NCBI GenBank assembly: GCA_017516785.1
Contig: JAFXAV010000001.1
Span: forward strand, 1-6,954
Reading direction: 5' to 3'
DNA length: 6,954 nt
Source: Oscillospiraceae bacterium
GTDB lineage: Bacteria; Bacillota_A; Clostridia; Oscillospirales; Oscillospiraceae
The notes beneath the pieces were generated by a model, which did not search any database, had not been told where the DNA came from, and saw only the letters and a program-made list of their open reading frames with translations. The position numbers were made by a program, and so were the translations under genes. How positions within the stretch are numbered: position 1 is the first letter of the stretch; each line of letters begins with the position of its first letter. Positions 1 through 6,071 of the stretch are shown here, piece after piece.

Positions 1-638
1 ATGGTGACACACCAGGTGGGCATATCCTCCAGACGGCCGCCGAAGTCGCCGATGGCGTTGGCTGCACGGGTCTCGGGAGAGATGGGCAGAACGCGGGTCT
101 TCAGCTGCTTGAACTCATCGCAGGTCAGGGAGCCGTCGGCCTCGTTGAAGGCCAGATGGCCGTTGATGCCGATGCCGCCGAAGCAGATATCAACACCGCC
201 CAGCTTTTCAATCAGATTGGGGATGTATTCCACATTGTTGGGATCAGGGAACACACGATGATCCTCGGGAACATTCAGTTCAGGCTTGATCTTGGAGTAG
301 ACCGTCCGGTTCATGAAACCCCGGAAGCTCAGAGGATGGTTGATGTCGATCCACTGCTTGTTGTCATCCAAATACTCGTCCATGTTGATGAACCAGCAGT
401 TGTTCAGGTTGATATTCTCGTTGTTGACGATATCCACGAAGTAGGGATACTGACCGATGGGGCCAACGGGGCAGATGAAGACGGTCTTCTCGCCTTTTTC
501 ATTCTGGGACTTGATGAAGTCAGCCATTTCCCGGGCGATGGTCTTGAAAACGGTGGGCTTATCCTCCATGACCACCATGGGGATCTTAGGATTCTCGAGC
601 AGCTGCTCTTTGCTGTAGTAGTAATAATCGTGATGCAT
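1..638 (-). CDS. NagB/GlcN6P deaminase-family protein, divergent active site (partial, C-terminus beyond the window)
   Basis: Not in a long listed frame because it runs off the left edge; I translated it by hand. The ATG is at 638-636, an in-frame TAG lies three codons upstream (647-645), and GAAAGG (653-648) sits 9 nt before the start, so the start is firm. The 212 visible residues show the NagB landmarks: INMDEY at 84-89 (MDE motif, Asp87), SFRGFMNR at 104-111 (cf. SYYSFMHR in E. coli NagB), GGIGINGHLAFNEA at 154-167, and TRVLPISPETRAAN at 181-194. NagB normally deaminates and isomerises glucosamine-6-phosphate to fructose-6-phosphate in the cytoplasm. Two departures stand out. The catalytic Asp of the NDGH motif (Asp141 in E. 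coli) is Asn159, although His161 and Glu166 remain. The GLPTGGTP phosphate loop reads CPVGPIGQYP at 56-65. The fold assignment is confident, but the textbook reaction is doubtful. It is the last visible cistron, 60 bp after the transporter ATPase. Confidence 0.85.
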   Translation of the reverse strand, partial: MHHDYYYYSKEQLLENPKIPMVVMEDKPTVFKTIAREMADFIKSQNEKGEKTVFICPVGPIGQYPYFVDIVNNENINLNNCWFINMDEYLDDNKQWIDINHPLSFRGFMNRTVYSKIKPELNVPEDHRVFPDPNNVEYIPNLIEKLGGVDICFGGIGINGHLAFNEADGSLTCDEFKQLKTRVLPISPETRAANAIGDFGGRLEDMPTWCVT

Positions 639-664
639 AATATTCTACCTTTCTTATGAGGGAA

Positions 665-687
665 AAGGGGATGCATGGCATCCCCTT
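665..687 (-). other. Intergenic hairpin between transporter ATPase and nagB-like gene
   Basis: A perfect 10-bp inverted repeat (AAGGGGATGC / GCATCCCCTT) with a 3-nt loop lies between the ATPase stop (699) and the nagB-like start (638). On the minus-strand transcript it is followed only by TTCCC, so the U tract is short. It could be a weak or partial terminator, an RNA-processing stem, or a 3'-end stabiliser that lowers expression of the downstream gene. The stem is directly visible; the role is inferred. Confidence 0.6.
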
Positions 688-698
688 GAATACGCAAG

Positions 699-1499
699 TT
701 ATTTCTGAACTTCCAGATACTCTTTGTAAACCATGTTCCAGATGTAGTTCTTCAGTTCCGTGAAGCGGGGCATCATCTTGGACTCCTGGTCACGAGGATA
801 AGGAATGTCGATATCGATGACTTCTTTGATACGGCCGGGACGGGCGGACATAACGATGACCTTGCTTGCCAGCAGGATGGCTTCTTCCACGTCGTGGGTG
901 ATAAAGAAGCAGGTCTTCTTCTCTTCTTCCCAGGTCTTCAGCAGCTCGGTCTGCAGCTGAGTACGGGTCTGGGCATCCAGAGCGCCGAAGGGCTCGTCCA
1001 TCAGCAGCAGGCTGGGGTTGACAGCATAGGCACGGGCAATGGCCACACGCTGCTTCATACCGCCGGACAGTTCCTTGGGATAGGAGTCAGCGAACTTTTC
1101 CAGACCGACCATCTTGATGTACTTCATAGCGGTCTCTTCCCGCTGCTCGTTGGTCATATCCTTCTTCAGGTTCAGACCAAACATAACGTTCTTCTTAACA
1201 GTCAGCCAGGGGAACAGTGCGTACTGCTGGAAAACCACACCACGATCAACGCCGGTGCCTTCCACCTTAACGCCATCCACCAGCACATCGCCGGAGGTGG
1301 CTTCGTGGAGGCCTGCAATGATGTTAAGCAGAGTGGACTTGCCGCAGCCGGAGGGGCCGACCACACAGATGAACTCGTTGTCATAAATGTCCAGATTCAC
1401 ACCGTTCAGAGCGATGGTCTGGCCATTGCGGCCCTCATAGATTTTCTTAACGTCCTTGATCTGGACTTTGGGCATCAGATTTCTCTCTTCTCCTGCCAT
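699..1499 (-). CDS. ABC importer ATPase, SsuB/TauB (nitrate/sulfonate/taurine) type
   Basis: A 266-residue nucleotide-binding subunit that would power the adjacent permease at the inner face of the membrane. All motifs are intact: Walker A GPSGCGKST (48-56), Q-loop VFQQYALFPW (89-98, Gln91), signature LSGGMKQ (144-150), Walker B LLLMDE (164-169) with D-loop FGALD, and switch His202 in ITHD. The FPW after the Q-loop, DVEEAI after the switch His, and the short C-terminus without a regulatory domain fit SsuB/TauB/ThiZ-type ATPases. Two starts are possible. ATG 1499 has AAAGGAG (1515-1509) 9 nt upstream and overlaps the permease by 25 nt. ATG 1475 forms a TGATG overlap with the permease stop, has only GAGAG as ribosome site, and gives an MPKVQIKDVKK start more typical of the family. 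I keep the longer form for its better ribosome site. Tight coupling to the permease is clear. The family does not fix the substrate. Confidence 0.95.
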   Translation of the reverse strand: MAGEERNLMPKVQIKDVKKIYEGRNGQTIALNGVNLDIYDNEFICVVGPSGCGKSTLLNIIAGLHEATSGDVLVDGVKVEGTGVDRGVVFQQYALFPWLTVKKNVMFGLNLKKDMTNEQREETAMKYIKMVGLEKFADSYPKELSGGMKQRVAIARAYAVNPSLLLMDEPFGALDAQTRTQLQTELLKTWEEEKKTCFFITHDVEEAILLASKVIVMSARPGRIKEVIDIDIPYPRDQESKMMPRFTELKNYIWNMVYKEYLEVQK

Positions 1500-2266
1500 G
1501 AGGTCAGTCTCCTTTCAAAATATTTCAGAGTCTTCTCAGCCAGCATGCCGATGACGCCGACAACGATGATGTACAGCATCATGGGTTCTGTCTCAAAGGA
1601 GGAGCTGAGAGCGCGGATACGCATGCCCAGACCGGCGCTGGCACCGGTGGACTCGGCAGCGATCAGAGTGGTCAGGGCAACGGAAATGCCCAGACGGATA
1701 GAGGTAATGATAAAGGGAGTGGTTGCGGGGAAAATAACCTTCGTGAACAGTACGGAGTCATTGGCACCCAGAACGCGGGCAGCCTTGATCAGGGTCTCAT
1801 CCACGTTGATAACGCCCTGGAAGACAGTGATGGAAATGGTCAGGAAGGTAGCAATGCAGATAACGATGATCTGGGGAGTACGGCCGACGCCGGCTGCGAT
1901 AACAACCAGAGGAACGTAAGCCAGAGGGGGAATGTTACGGATGAACTGGATCCAGGGCTCGATGATGTTGCGGACAGGACGGTACCAGGCCATCAGGAAT
2001 GCAACGGGCACACCAAACAGGAAGCCCAGAGCAAAGCCAATACCGGCAGAGGTCAGGGAGCTAACAATATCGCCCCAGAATACGCCGCGATCAACGGCCA
2101 TCTTGGTATAGGAACCAAATACTTTCATCAGAGGGGGGAACGCACGGGCAGTAACCTCGCCGTGGGACAGAAGGGTCCATGCCAGCAGAGCAGCCAGCAG
2201 CGAAAGAACCGTCCATGCCTTGGCGGGAATGCGGCCAATGATGTCCACATTATTCTTTTTCTTCAC
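1475..2266 (-). CDS. ABC importer permease, SsuC/TauC type
   Basis: A 263-residue BPD_transp_1-type membrane subunit. Hydrophobic segments lie at about 16-34, 70-95, 115-150 (two), 183-205 and 233-250. The cytoplasmic EAA loop that docks on the ATPase is at about 161-180 (KAARVLGAND...VIFP), with the usual Gly and Pro. The stretch IQFIRNIPPLAYVPLVV (106-122) is characteristic of SsuC/TauC/ThiX permeases. The start is GTG (2266-2264), not ATG; a full AAGGAGG site 7 nt upstream supports it. The stop overlaps the alternative ATPase start as TGATG, so translation is probably coupled. It is the only permease here, so the importer would use a homodimer, as is usual for this class. Substrate is unknown; sulfonates, taurine, nitrate, pyrimidine precursors and carboxylates are all carried by relatives. 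Confidence 0.95.
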   Translation of the reverse strand: MKKKNNVDIIGRIPAKAWTVLSLLAALLAWTLLSHGEVTARAFPPLMKVFGSYTKMAVDRGVFWGDIVSSLTSAGIGFALGFLFGVPVAFLMAWYRPVRNIIEPWIQFIRNIPPLAYVPLVVIAAGVGRTPQIIVICIATFLTISITVFQGVINVDETLIKAARVLGANDSVLFTKVIFPATTPFIITSIRLGISVALTTLIAAESTGASAGLGMRIRALSSSFETEPMMLYIIVVGVIGMLAEKTLKYFERRLTSWQEKREI

Positions 2267-2273
2267 GGATGGG

Positions 2274-2280
2274 CCTCCTT
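2274..2280 (-). promoter_or_regulatory. Ribosome binding site that decides a GTG start
   Basis: AAGGAGG, a complete anti-16S match, lies exactly 7 nt before GTG 2266. It fixes the permease start at GTG, since no ATG has comparable spacing. Confidence 0.85.
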
Positions 2281-2303
2281 AATCGGTTTTCTCACAGGTG
2301 GTT

Positions 2304-2329
2304 GAGGAAGGCGGGAACCCGCCTCCCTC
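2304..2329 (-). other. Hairpin after the binding-protein gene
   Basis: The inverted repeat AGGCGGG/CCCGCCT (2309-2315, 2318-2324) extends through one mismatch by GAGG/CCTC (2304-2307, 2326-2329). No U tract follows in the minus-strand transcript, so it is not an intrinsic terminator. It sits 13 nt beyond the stop of the binding-protein gene and before the permease. In many importer operons a 3' stem here protects the abundant binding-protein mRNA, giving more binding protein than membrane subunits. That role is inferred from position and shape. Confidence 0.5.
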
Positions 2330-2341
2330 CCCTATTTACAA

Positions 2342-4369
2342 TTAGTTTGCAGCTTCCATGACAGCGGTCAGAACGAAGTCGGAAGCGGGCAGAGTGCCGG
2401 CCTCTTCCAGGCTGCCGCCAGCAATGAAGTTGGCCTTCTGATCCTCGTAGATCTGAACCAGCTTGCCGGACTCCAGCATCTCCATCATCTCAGCGCTGGA
2501 CAACCAGGAGCCGTCGTAACGCTGACCGATAACGGTCTCAGCATCGGAAGCGATGACCTTTGCGATGAAGCCAGCGACTTCGTTGGCAACAGCGTCATCA
2601 GTGGTGGCTGCGGAAGCATAGTCCATAGCCTTGTACATAGCGCGAACGAAACGAACCAGAGCATCCTCGTTCTCAGCAGCCCACTTGGGGTTGGCAACCC
2701 AGGAACCGGGAGAAGCCATGGAAGCGAAGTCAACGTTGGAGCAGATATCGGTTGCGTCCTTGGCATTTGCCAGGATGGTCAGGGAGTAGGGAGACCATGC
2801 AGCAACGGCGTCAACGGAGCCGGACAGAGCAGCAGTGGTCAGAGCAGTAGCGTCCATGGACAGAGCGTCAACATCCTCCAGAGTCATGCCGACGGATTCC
2901 AGAGCAGTGATCAGGATGGATTCGGAAGAAGTACCGGCAGCGTAGCCGATCTTCTTGCCCTTCAGTTCTTCCAGAGTCTTGATACCGTTCAGGCCGATAA
3001 TGCAGTCGCCATCGCCCAGGTGCTGCAGCAAGAAGACATCAGCCTGGCCCTTAGCAGACAGCTTGTGAGCGCCGGGTCCGATGAAAGCGACGTCCATAGC
3101 GCCGGATTCCATAGCAGCGATTTCGGTGGGGCCGTCTTCGAAAGCGGTCATCTGAACAGTGATGTTTTCCTCAGCAAAGAAGCCCATTGCATCGGCAGTG
3201 GCAACAGCCCACAGGGAGCCCCAGTTGGGCATGTAAGCAACGTTCAGAGTAAGGGGTTCCAGGGTTTCGGGAGCTGCAGGAGCTGCAGGAGTAGCGGGAG
3301 CGGTGGCAGCAGCGGTCATAACATCGTACATGACAAACTCGTCAACAGTCAGGATCTCGCCGGCATTGATGGCACCGGATGCAACAAATGCATCCTGCTG
3401 CAGCTGATAGTAACCCTTCATGGCACCGTTATCGATGCTCTCCAGGACTTCAGCCTGGTTCAGCCACTTGGCATCGCCACGCTGCTGATAAGCGATTTCA
3501 AAGTCAGTCTTGCACTGAGCTGCAACATACTGTGCGATGGTCTCGTAATTAGCAGGATCGGAACCAAAGTCCATGCCCTTGAACAGAGCGCGGGTGAAGC
3601 GAACCAGGATGTCGGGGTTCTCTTCAGCGTACTTGGGGTTGCAGACCCAGCTTGCCAGAGCAACAGCCTTGTCGGTAAAGTCGGCATTGGAGCAGAACTT
3701 GATGGCATCCTCGCCGACCTCTTCCAGAATGGTCAGAGTGAAGGGGGACCAAGCGGCAATGGCATCAACAGAGCCGGAGATAGCAGCGGTAACCATGTTG
3801 GCGGGCTCCATGGAGTAACCCTCGATATCAGCCAGAGTCAGGCCGACGGATTCCAGAGCCAGGTTCAGGATTTCTTCAGAAGAGGTGCCGGGAGCGTAAG
3901 CAACCTTCTTGCCCTTCAGGTCTTCCAGCTTTTCCACGCCGTGGGACTTGAAGCCGATGACAGCATCAGCGTCATCCAGCTGCTGCAGCAGGAAGATCTT
4001 GGCATTGCCGGTGGAGCACAGCTTGTGGGCGCCATGACCGATGTAGGACAGATCGATGGAGCCGGACTCCATAGCTGCGATTTCGGTGGGGCCGTCAGCG
4101 AACTCAACCAGGTTCACGGTGATACCTTCTTCAGCGAAGTAACCCTGCTCAATGGCAGCGGTCACTGCCCACAGTGCGCCCCAGTTAGGCATGTAGGCAA
4201 CGTTCAGGGTAACAGGCTCAACCGCGGGTTCAGCGGGGGCAGCCTCGGTGACAGCGGGAGCCTCAGCCTTGGGAGCCTCGGTAGCAGCGGGAGCTTCGGT
4301 CTTTGCGCCGCAGGCAGCCAGGGACAGAACCATGACCATAGCCAGCAGCATTGCGATGAGCTTCTTCAT
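2342..4369 (-). CDS. Lipoprotein with two fused NMT1/SsuA-type substrate-binding domains
   Basis: A 675-residue extracytoplasmic binding protein for the ABC importer encoded just downstream. A lipoprotein signal peptide (MKKLIAMLLAMV...LSLAAC) has its lipobox LAAC at 17-20 and lipidated Cys20. An Ala/Pro/Glu/Thr tether runs to about residue 50. Domain 1 is about 52-351, a short Ala/Pro linker 352-370, and domain 2 about 371-675. Both domains begin TLNVAYMPNWG and carry DGPTEIAAMESG, GAHKL, PGTSS or AGTSS, ESVG, SGSVDA, AAWSP and SWV-NPK, as in nitrate/sulfonate/taurine binding proteins. A usual member has one domain of about 320 residues, so this is about twice the family length. ATG 4369 follows AGGAGG by 7 nt. 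The domains differ in places (IGHGAHKL against IGPGAHKL), so they may bind different ligands, or one ligand with different affinity. I see no frameshift or internal start suggesting two separate proteins. Confidence 0.93.
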   Translation of the reverse strand: MKKLIAMLLAMVMVLSLAACGAKTEAPAATEAPKAEAPAVTEAAPAEPAVEPVTLNVAYMPNWGALWAVTAAIEQGYFAEEGITVNLVEFADGPTEIAAMESGSIDLSYIGHGAHKLCSTGNAKIFLLQQLDDADAVIGFKSHGVEKLEDLKGKKVAYAPGTSSEEILNLALESVGLTLADIEGYSMEPANMVTAAISGSVDAIAAWSPFTLTILEEVGEDAIKFCSNADFTDKAVALASWVCNPKYAEENPDILVRFTRALFKGMDFGSDPANYETIAQYVAAQCKTDFEIAYQQRGDAKWLNQAEVLESIDNGAMKGYYQLQQDAFVASGAINAGEILTVDEFVMYDVMTAAATAPATPAAPAAPETLEPLTLNVAYMPNWGSLWAVATADAMGFFAEENITVQMTAFEDGPTEIAAMESGAMDVAFIGPGAHKLSAKGQADVFLLQHLGDGDCIIGLNGIKTLEELKGKKIGYAAGTSSESILITALESVGMTLEDVDALSMDATALTTAALSGSVDAVAAWSPYSLTILANAKDATDICSNVDFASMASPGSWVANPKWAAENEDALVRFVRAMYKAMDYASAATTDDAVANEVAGFIAKVIASDAETVIGQRYDGSWLSSAEMMEMLESGKLVQIYEDQKANFIAGGSLEEAGTLPASDFVLTAVMEAAN
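2345..3259 (-). repeat. Second copy of the tandem binding-domain repeat
   Basis: This encodes residues 371-675 of the binding protein. It aligns with 3317-4216 at an offset of 960 nt around the conserved starts. A 20-base stretch at 3117-3136 recurs exactly at 4077-4096, and the flanking 18 bases differ at only two positions. Copy 2 is two codons shorter before LKGKK. Divergence is greater towards the C-terminal part. Confidence 0.8.
3317..4216 (-). repeat. First copy of the tandem binding-domain repeat
   Basis: This encodes residues 52-351, the membrane-proximal binding domain. Its N-terminal half is the most alike to copy 2 at both DNA and protein level, as expected of an internal gene duplication later fused by the Ala/Pro linker at 3260-3316. 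Confidence 0.8.
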
Positions 4370-4392
4370 TGTGTTTCCTCCTAAAAATTTTG

Positions 4393-4421
4393 CTTTTATT
4401 TTTACCGGATGATCCGGTCAA
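4393..4421 (-). promoter_or_regulatory. Candidate sigma-70-type promoter for the transporter genes
   Basis: TTGACC (4421-4416) resembles a -35 box (5 of 6) and TAAAAG (4398-4393) is a weak -10 (4 of 6), with a spacer of exactly 17 bp. Transcription would begin about 17 nt before the AGGAGG site region of the binding-protein gene. Such a promoter would allow the importer to be made separately from the TIM-like and LarA-like genes. The weak -10 keeps this tentative. Confidence 0.4.
4404..4418 (-). other. Inverted repeat inside the candidate promoter
   Basis: ACCGGA-TCA-TCCGGT is a perfect 6-bp palindrome with a 3-nt centre, overlapping the edge of the -35 box and the spacer. This position suits a repressor site. 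It could instead be a small stem after the LarA-like gene, but it is followed by A-rich rather than U-rich RNA, so it is not a terminator for this direction. Confidence 0.4.
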
Positions 4422-4429
4422 GCACTTAC

Positions 4430-5890
4430 TTAAACGTTGCTGAGGTCGTCGTCCTTCATGCACAGGTGAACAGCACCGGTCTTGAAGGTCAGGGGCAGAG
4501 CCAGAATCTTGGGGTTGGGACCCACAAACTTCTTCATGGCATCTTCCAGAGCCTCTTCAAAGGTGGCGCGGGTCTTCAGGCCCATACCTCTTGCGATGCC
4601 GGGCTCCTGAGCGCCGACGATGTAGATGGCAGAGGTGTTCATCTCAGCGATGTGGCCGCAACTCATCATGGAGAAGGCGTGGAAAGGATGGAATGCGTTG
4701 GCGAAGCGGTACTTGCGGATGTAGTCCTCGCGGGTTGCGAAGTACTCACCGTAGCGATCCATATCAGGCAGGGTCTGCATGAAGTCATGCTGGAACATTT
4801 CGTACAGCTCCTTGGCGTAGGGCCAGCGCTCTTCGTGGAAGTAGCCGTTGCAGATGGAGGAGCAGATGATAACGCAGTTCTCCTTCATGACGCGCTTATG
4901 ACGGATGACCTGAGCGGACAGAGCCTGCATCATCTGGATGGGGTTGGTGCCCATGCCCACGCCGTAGTGGAAGTCCTGGGGCATACCGAAGACCATCACG
5001 TCGTACTTCTCTTCTGCGAAGGGAACGTAGGTACGCTTGTTGGCAACTTCCCAGCTCAGGGGCTGCATGACCTTGGCGTAGCCGGAGAAAATGGCGATCT
5101 GGCGGGACTTGGAGTCCAGAACAGCATCACAGCAGAAGAAGGGATGGCCCATCTTCTCTTCCATGTGCATGGAGATCTCATCGAACTTGGTACGCATCAG
5201 GCTCTTGCCGGAGACAGGAGTGAAGTCATCGCGGTGCATGACCTTGGGAACATGGTGGGAAGCGATGCTGCGCCAGTGGGTGATGCCGGTAGCGGAGTGC
5301 TTGTAGCCGCCGGAGTAACCGCCGTAGGGGTTGCCCTGGGTGTGGCCGATCAGAATGGGAATGTCGCAGTCGAAGACATACTTGTTCATCAGAACGGGGT
5401 CGCCGCGCTTGGTGGTGCCCAGGTCAACCATGTGCTCGTAGTCTTCGGAGTCATGGGAGGTGATCTGGTTGGACCAGTAGAACTCGTTGAACAGCTCTTC
5501 GCCCAGAATCTGCTTCATTTCGGAAACGGTAGCACGGGGGTGCAGGCCGTTGGAGAACATGAACAGGATGTCTTCCTTGCGGACACCGCCGGCATACAGC
5601 TCATCCAGGCAGGCCCGGATGGAGACCTTACGGTGAGCGGTGGGCTGGCAGCCGCCCTTGACGATGTCGGGAATGACGAACACGACAGTCTTGCCGGGAG
5701 CAGCCAGTTCCTTCAGAGCGGGCATGCCGTAGGGATTGCGGATGGATTCCAGAGTAGCGTTGTACAGGCTGTCCCAGTCCTGGGGCAGGCAATCAGGATC
5801 GGGAACGGTCACACCGGGGATAAACACATCGGTGTTGTCGGGCAGGTTTGCGGACATCAAACCATGGCCGTATTCAAACTCAAGCTTCAT
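4430..5890 (-). CDS. LarA-family protein (nickel-pincer hydroxyacid racemase/epimerase superfamily)
   Basis: 486 residues, cytoplasmic. Start ATG 5890 is chosen because AAGGAG lies 7 nt upstream and homology begins there; the frame stays open to 6049, but that extension is only translated hairpin DNA. Landmarks of the DUF2088/LarA N-terminal domain are present: VIPDIVKGG (72-80) in place of D-x-TRP, NGLHPRAT (114-121, His117), HDSED (146-150), GGYSGGYK (190-197) and ASHH (210-213). By alignment from memory to Lactiplantibacillus LarA, Lys197 matches pincer Lys184, His213 matches Ni ligand His200, and His117 matches catalytic His108. The position of catalytic His174 is Asn187 here (His183 lies four residues earlier). 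Arg75 becomes Lys78, and Lys298 appears as Ser325 after Gln322. Known members racemise lactate, malate, 2-hydroxyglutarate or phenyllactate, or epimerise gluconate, using a cofactor made by LarB, LarC and LarE, none of which is here. It is about 60 residues longer than typical LarA. Substrate unknown. Confidence 0.88.
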   Translation of the reverse strand: MKLEFEYGHGLMSANLPDNTDVFIPGVTVPDPDCLPQDWDSLYNATLESIRNPYGMPALKELAAPGKTVVFVIPDIVKGGCQPTAHRKVSIRACLDELYAGGVRKEDILFMFSNGLHPRATVSEMKQILGEELFNEFYWSNQITSHDSEDYEHMVDLGTTKRGDPVLMNKYVFDCDIPILIGHTQGNPYGGYSGGYKHSATGITHWRSIASHHVPKVMHRDDFTPVSGKSLMRTKFDEISMHMEEKMGHPFFCCDAVLDSKSRQIAIFSGYAKVMQPLSWEVANKRTYVPFAEEKYDVMVFGMPQDFHYGVGMGTNPIQMMQALSAQVIRHKRVMKENCVIICSSICNGYFHEERWPYAKELYEMFQHDFMQTLPDMDRYGEYFATREDYIRKYRFANAFHPFHAFSMMSCGHIAEMNTSAIYIVGAQEPGIARGMGLKTRATFEEALEDAMKKFVGPNPKILALPLTFKTGAVHLCMKDDDLSNV

Positions 5891-5897
5891 ATTCTTT

Positions 5898-5903
5898 CTC
5901 CTT
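5898..5903 (-). promoter_or_regulatory. Ribosome binding site that decides the LarA-like start
   Basis: AAGGAG is spaced 7 nt from ATG 5890. It rules out the 53-codon N-terminal extension starting at 6049, which would need initiation within a hairpin loop and encodes no recognisable domain sequence. Confidence 0.85.
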
Positions 5904-5915
5904 ATACGAGATTTT

Positions 5916-6060
5916 AATAAAACGGTATAAACCGTTTTATTGGCTGCTGAATAAGCAGCCGGCGGCGACGCCGCAAAAGTGAAGTCAATACGGTTTCTTG
6001 CCGCTGAAAGCGGCGTGCCACAGGATGTGGCACGATAAAATGGTTTCATACCATTTTATC
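5916..6060. repeat. Composite mirror-ordered hairpin element, REP/MITE-like
   Basis: This fills most of the 181-bp gap between the TIM-like and LarA-like genes. It holds six perfect stem-loops: 5916-5941 (11-bp stem AATAAAACGGT, 4-nt loop), 5942-5960 (7-bp GGCTGCT, 5-nt loop), 5962-5974 (5-bp GCGGC, 3-nt loop), a 25-bp unpaired spacer 5975-5999, then 6000-6014 (6-bp GCCGCT, 3-nt loop), 6015-6033 (8-bp GTGCCACA, 3-nt loop) and 6034-6060 (11-bp GATAAAATGGT, 5-nt loop). The order is symmetrical: AT-rich stem, 19-nt stem, GC stem, spacer, GC stem, 19-nt stem, AT-rich stem. The two end stems differ at only two of eleven positions. The hairpins abut almost without gaps. A mobile intergenic repeat or a structured RNA acting on operon mRNA are the leading explanations. 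No protein is encoded. Confidence 0.75.
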
Positions 6061-6071
6061 AAGAATTAGTA

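Noticed and set aside
894..1919. A 341-codon open frame on the plus strand across the ATPase and permease
   Set aside because: It spans two well-supported minus-strand genes and their junction, and its translation shows no domain.
3020..4384. A 454-codon open frame on the plus strand opposite the binding-protein gene
   Set aside because: Its Gly/Ser-rich, repetitive content mirrors the codons of the lipoprotein on the other strand, and no ribosome site or family motif is visible.
4370..4429. TPP (THI-box) or other riboswitch ahead of the importer genes, since relatives carry thiamine precursors
   Set aside because: The gap is only 60 bp with one small palindrome and no THI-box-like core, too short for a TPP riboswitch.
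4409..5917. A 502-codon open frame on the plus strand opposite the LarA-like gene
   Set aside because: It is a Gly/Val/His/Leu-rich antisense shadow of a codon-biased gene, with no recognisable domain. The minus strand holds clear LarA motifs.
5975..5999. TTGACT in the core of the hairpin element as a -35 box
   Set aside because: At 17 bp downstream on the minus strand the sequence is GC-rich, with nothing like a -10 box.
5891..6049. A 53-codon N-terminal extension of the LarA-like frame starting at 6049
   Set aside because: It translates the hairpin element, has no ribosome site, begins in a hairpin loop, and homology starts at ATG 5890, which has AAGGAG at ideal spacing.
5916..6060. CRISPR array or simple terminator as the explanation of the hairpin cluster
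   Set aside because: There are no regularly spaced identical repeats with unique spacers, and six abutting stems around a core exceed what a terminator needs. No clear U tract follows the stems in the direction of transcription.
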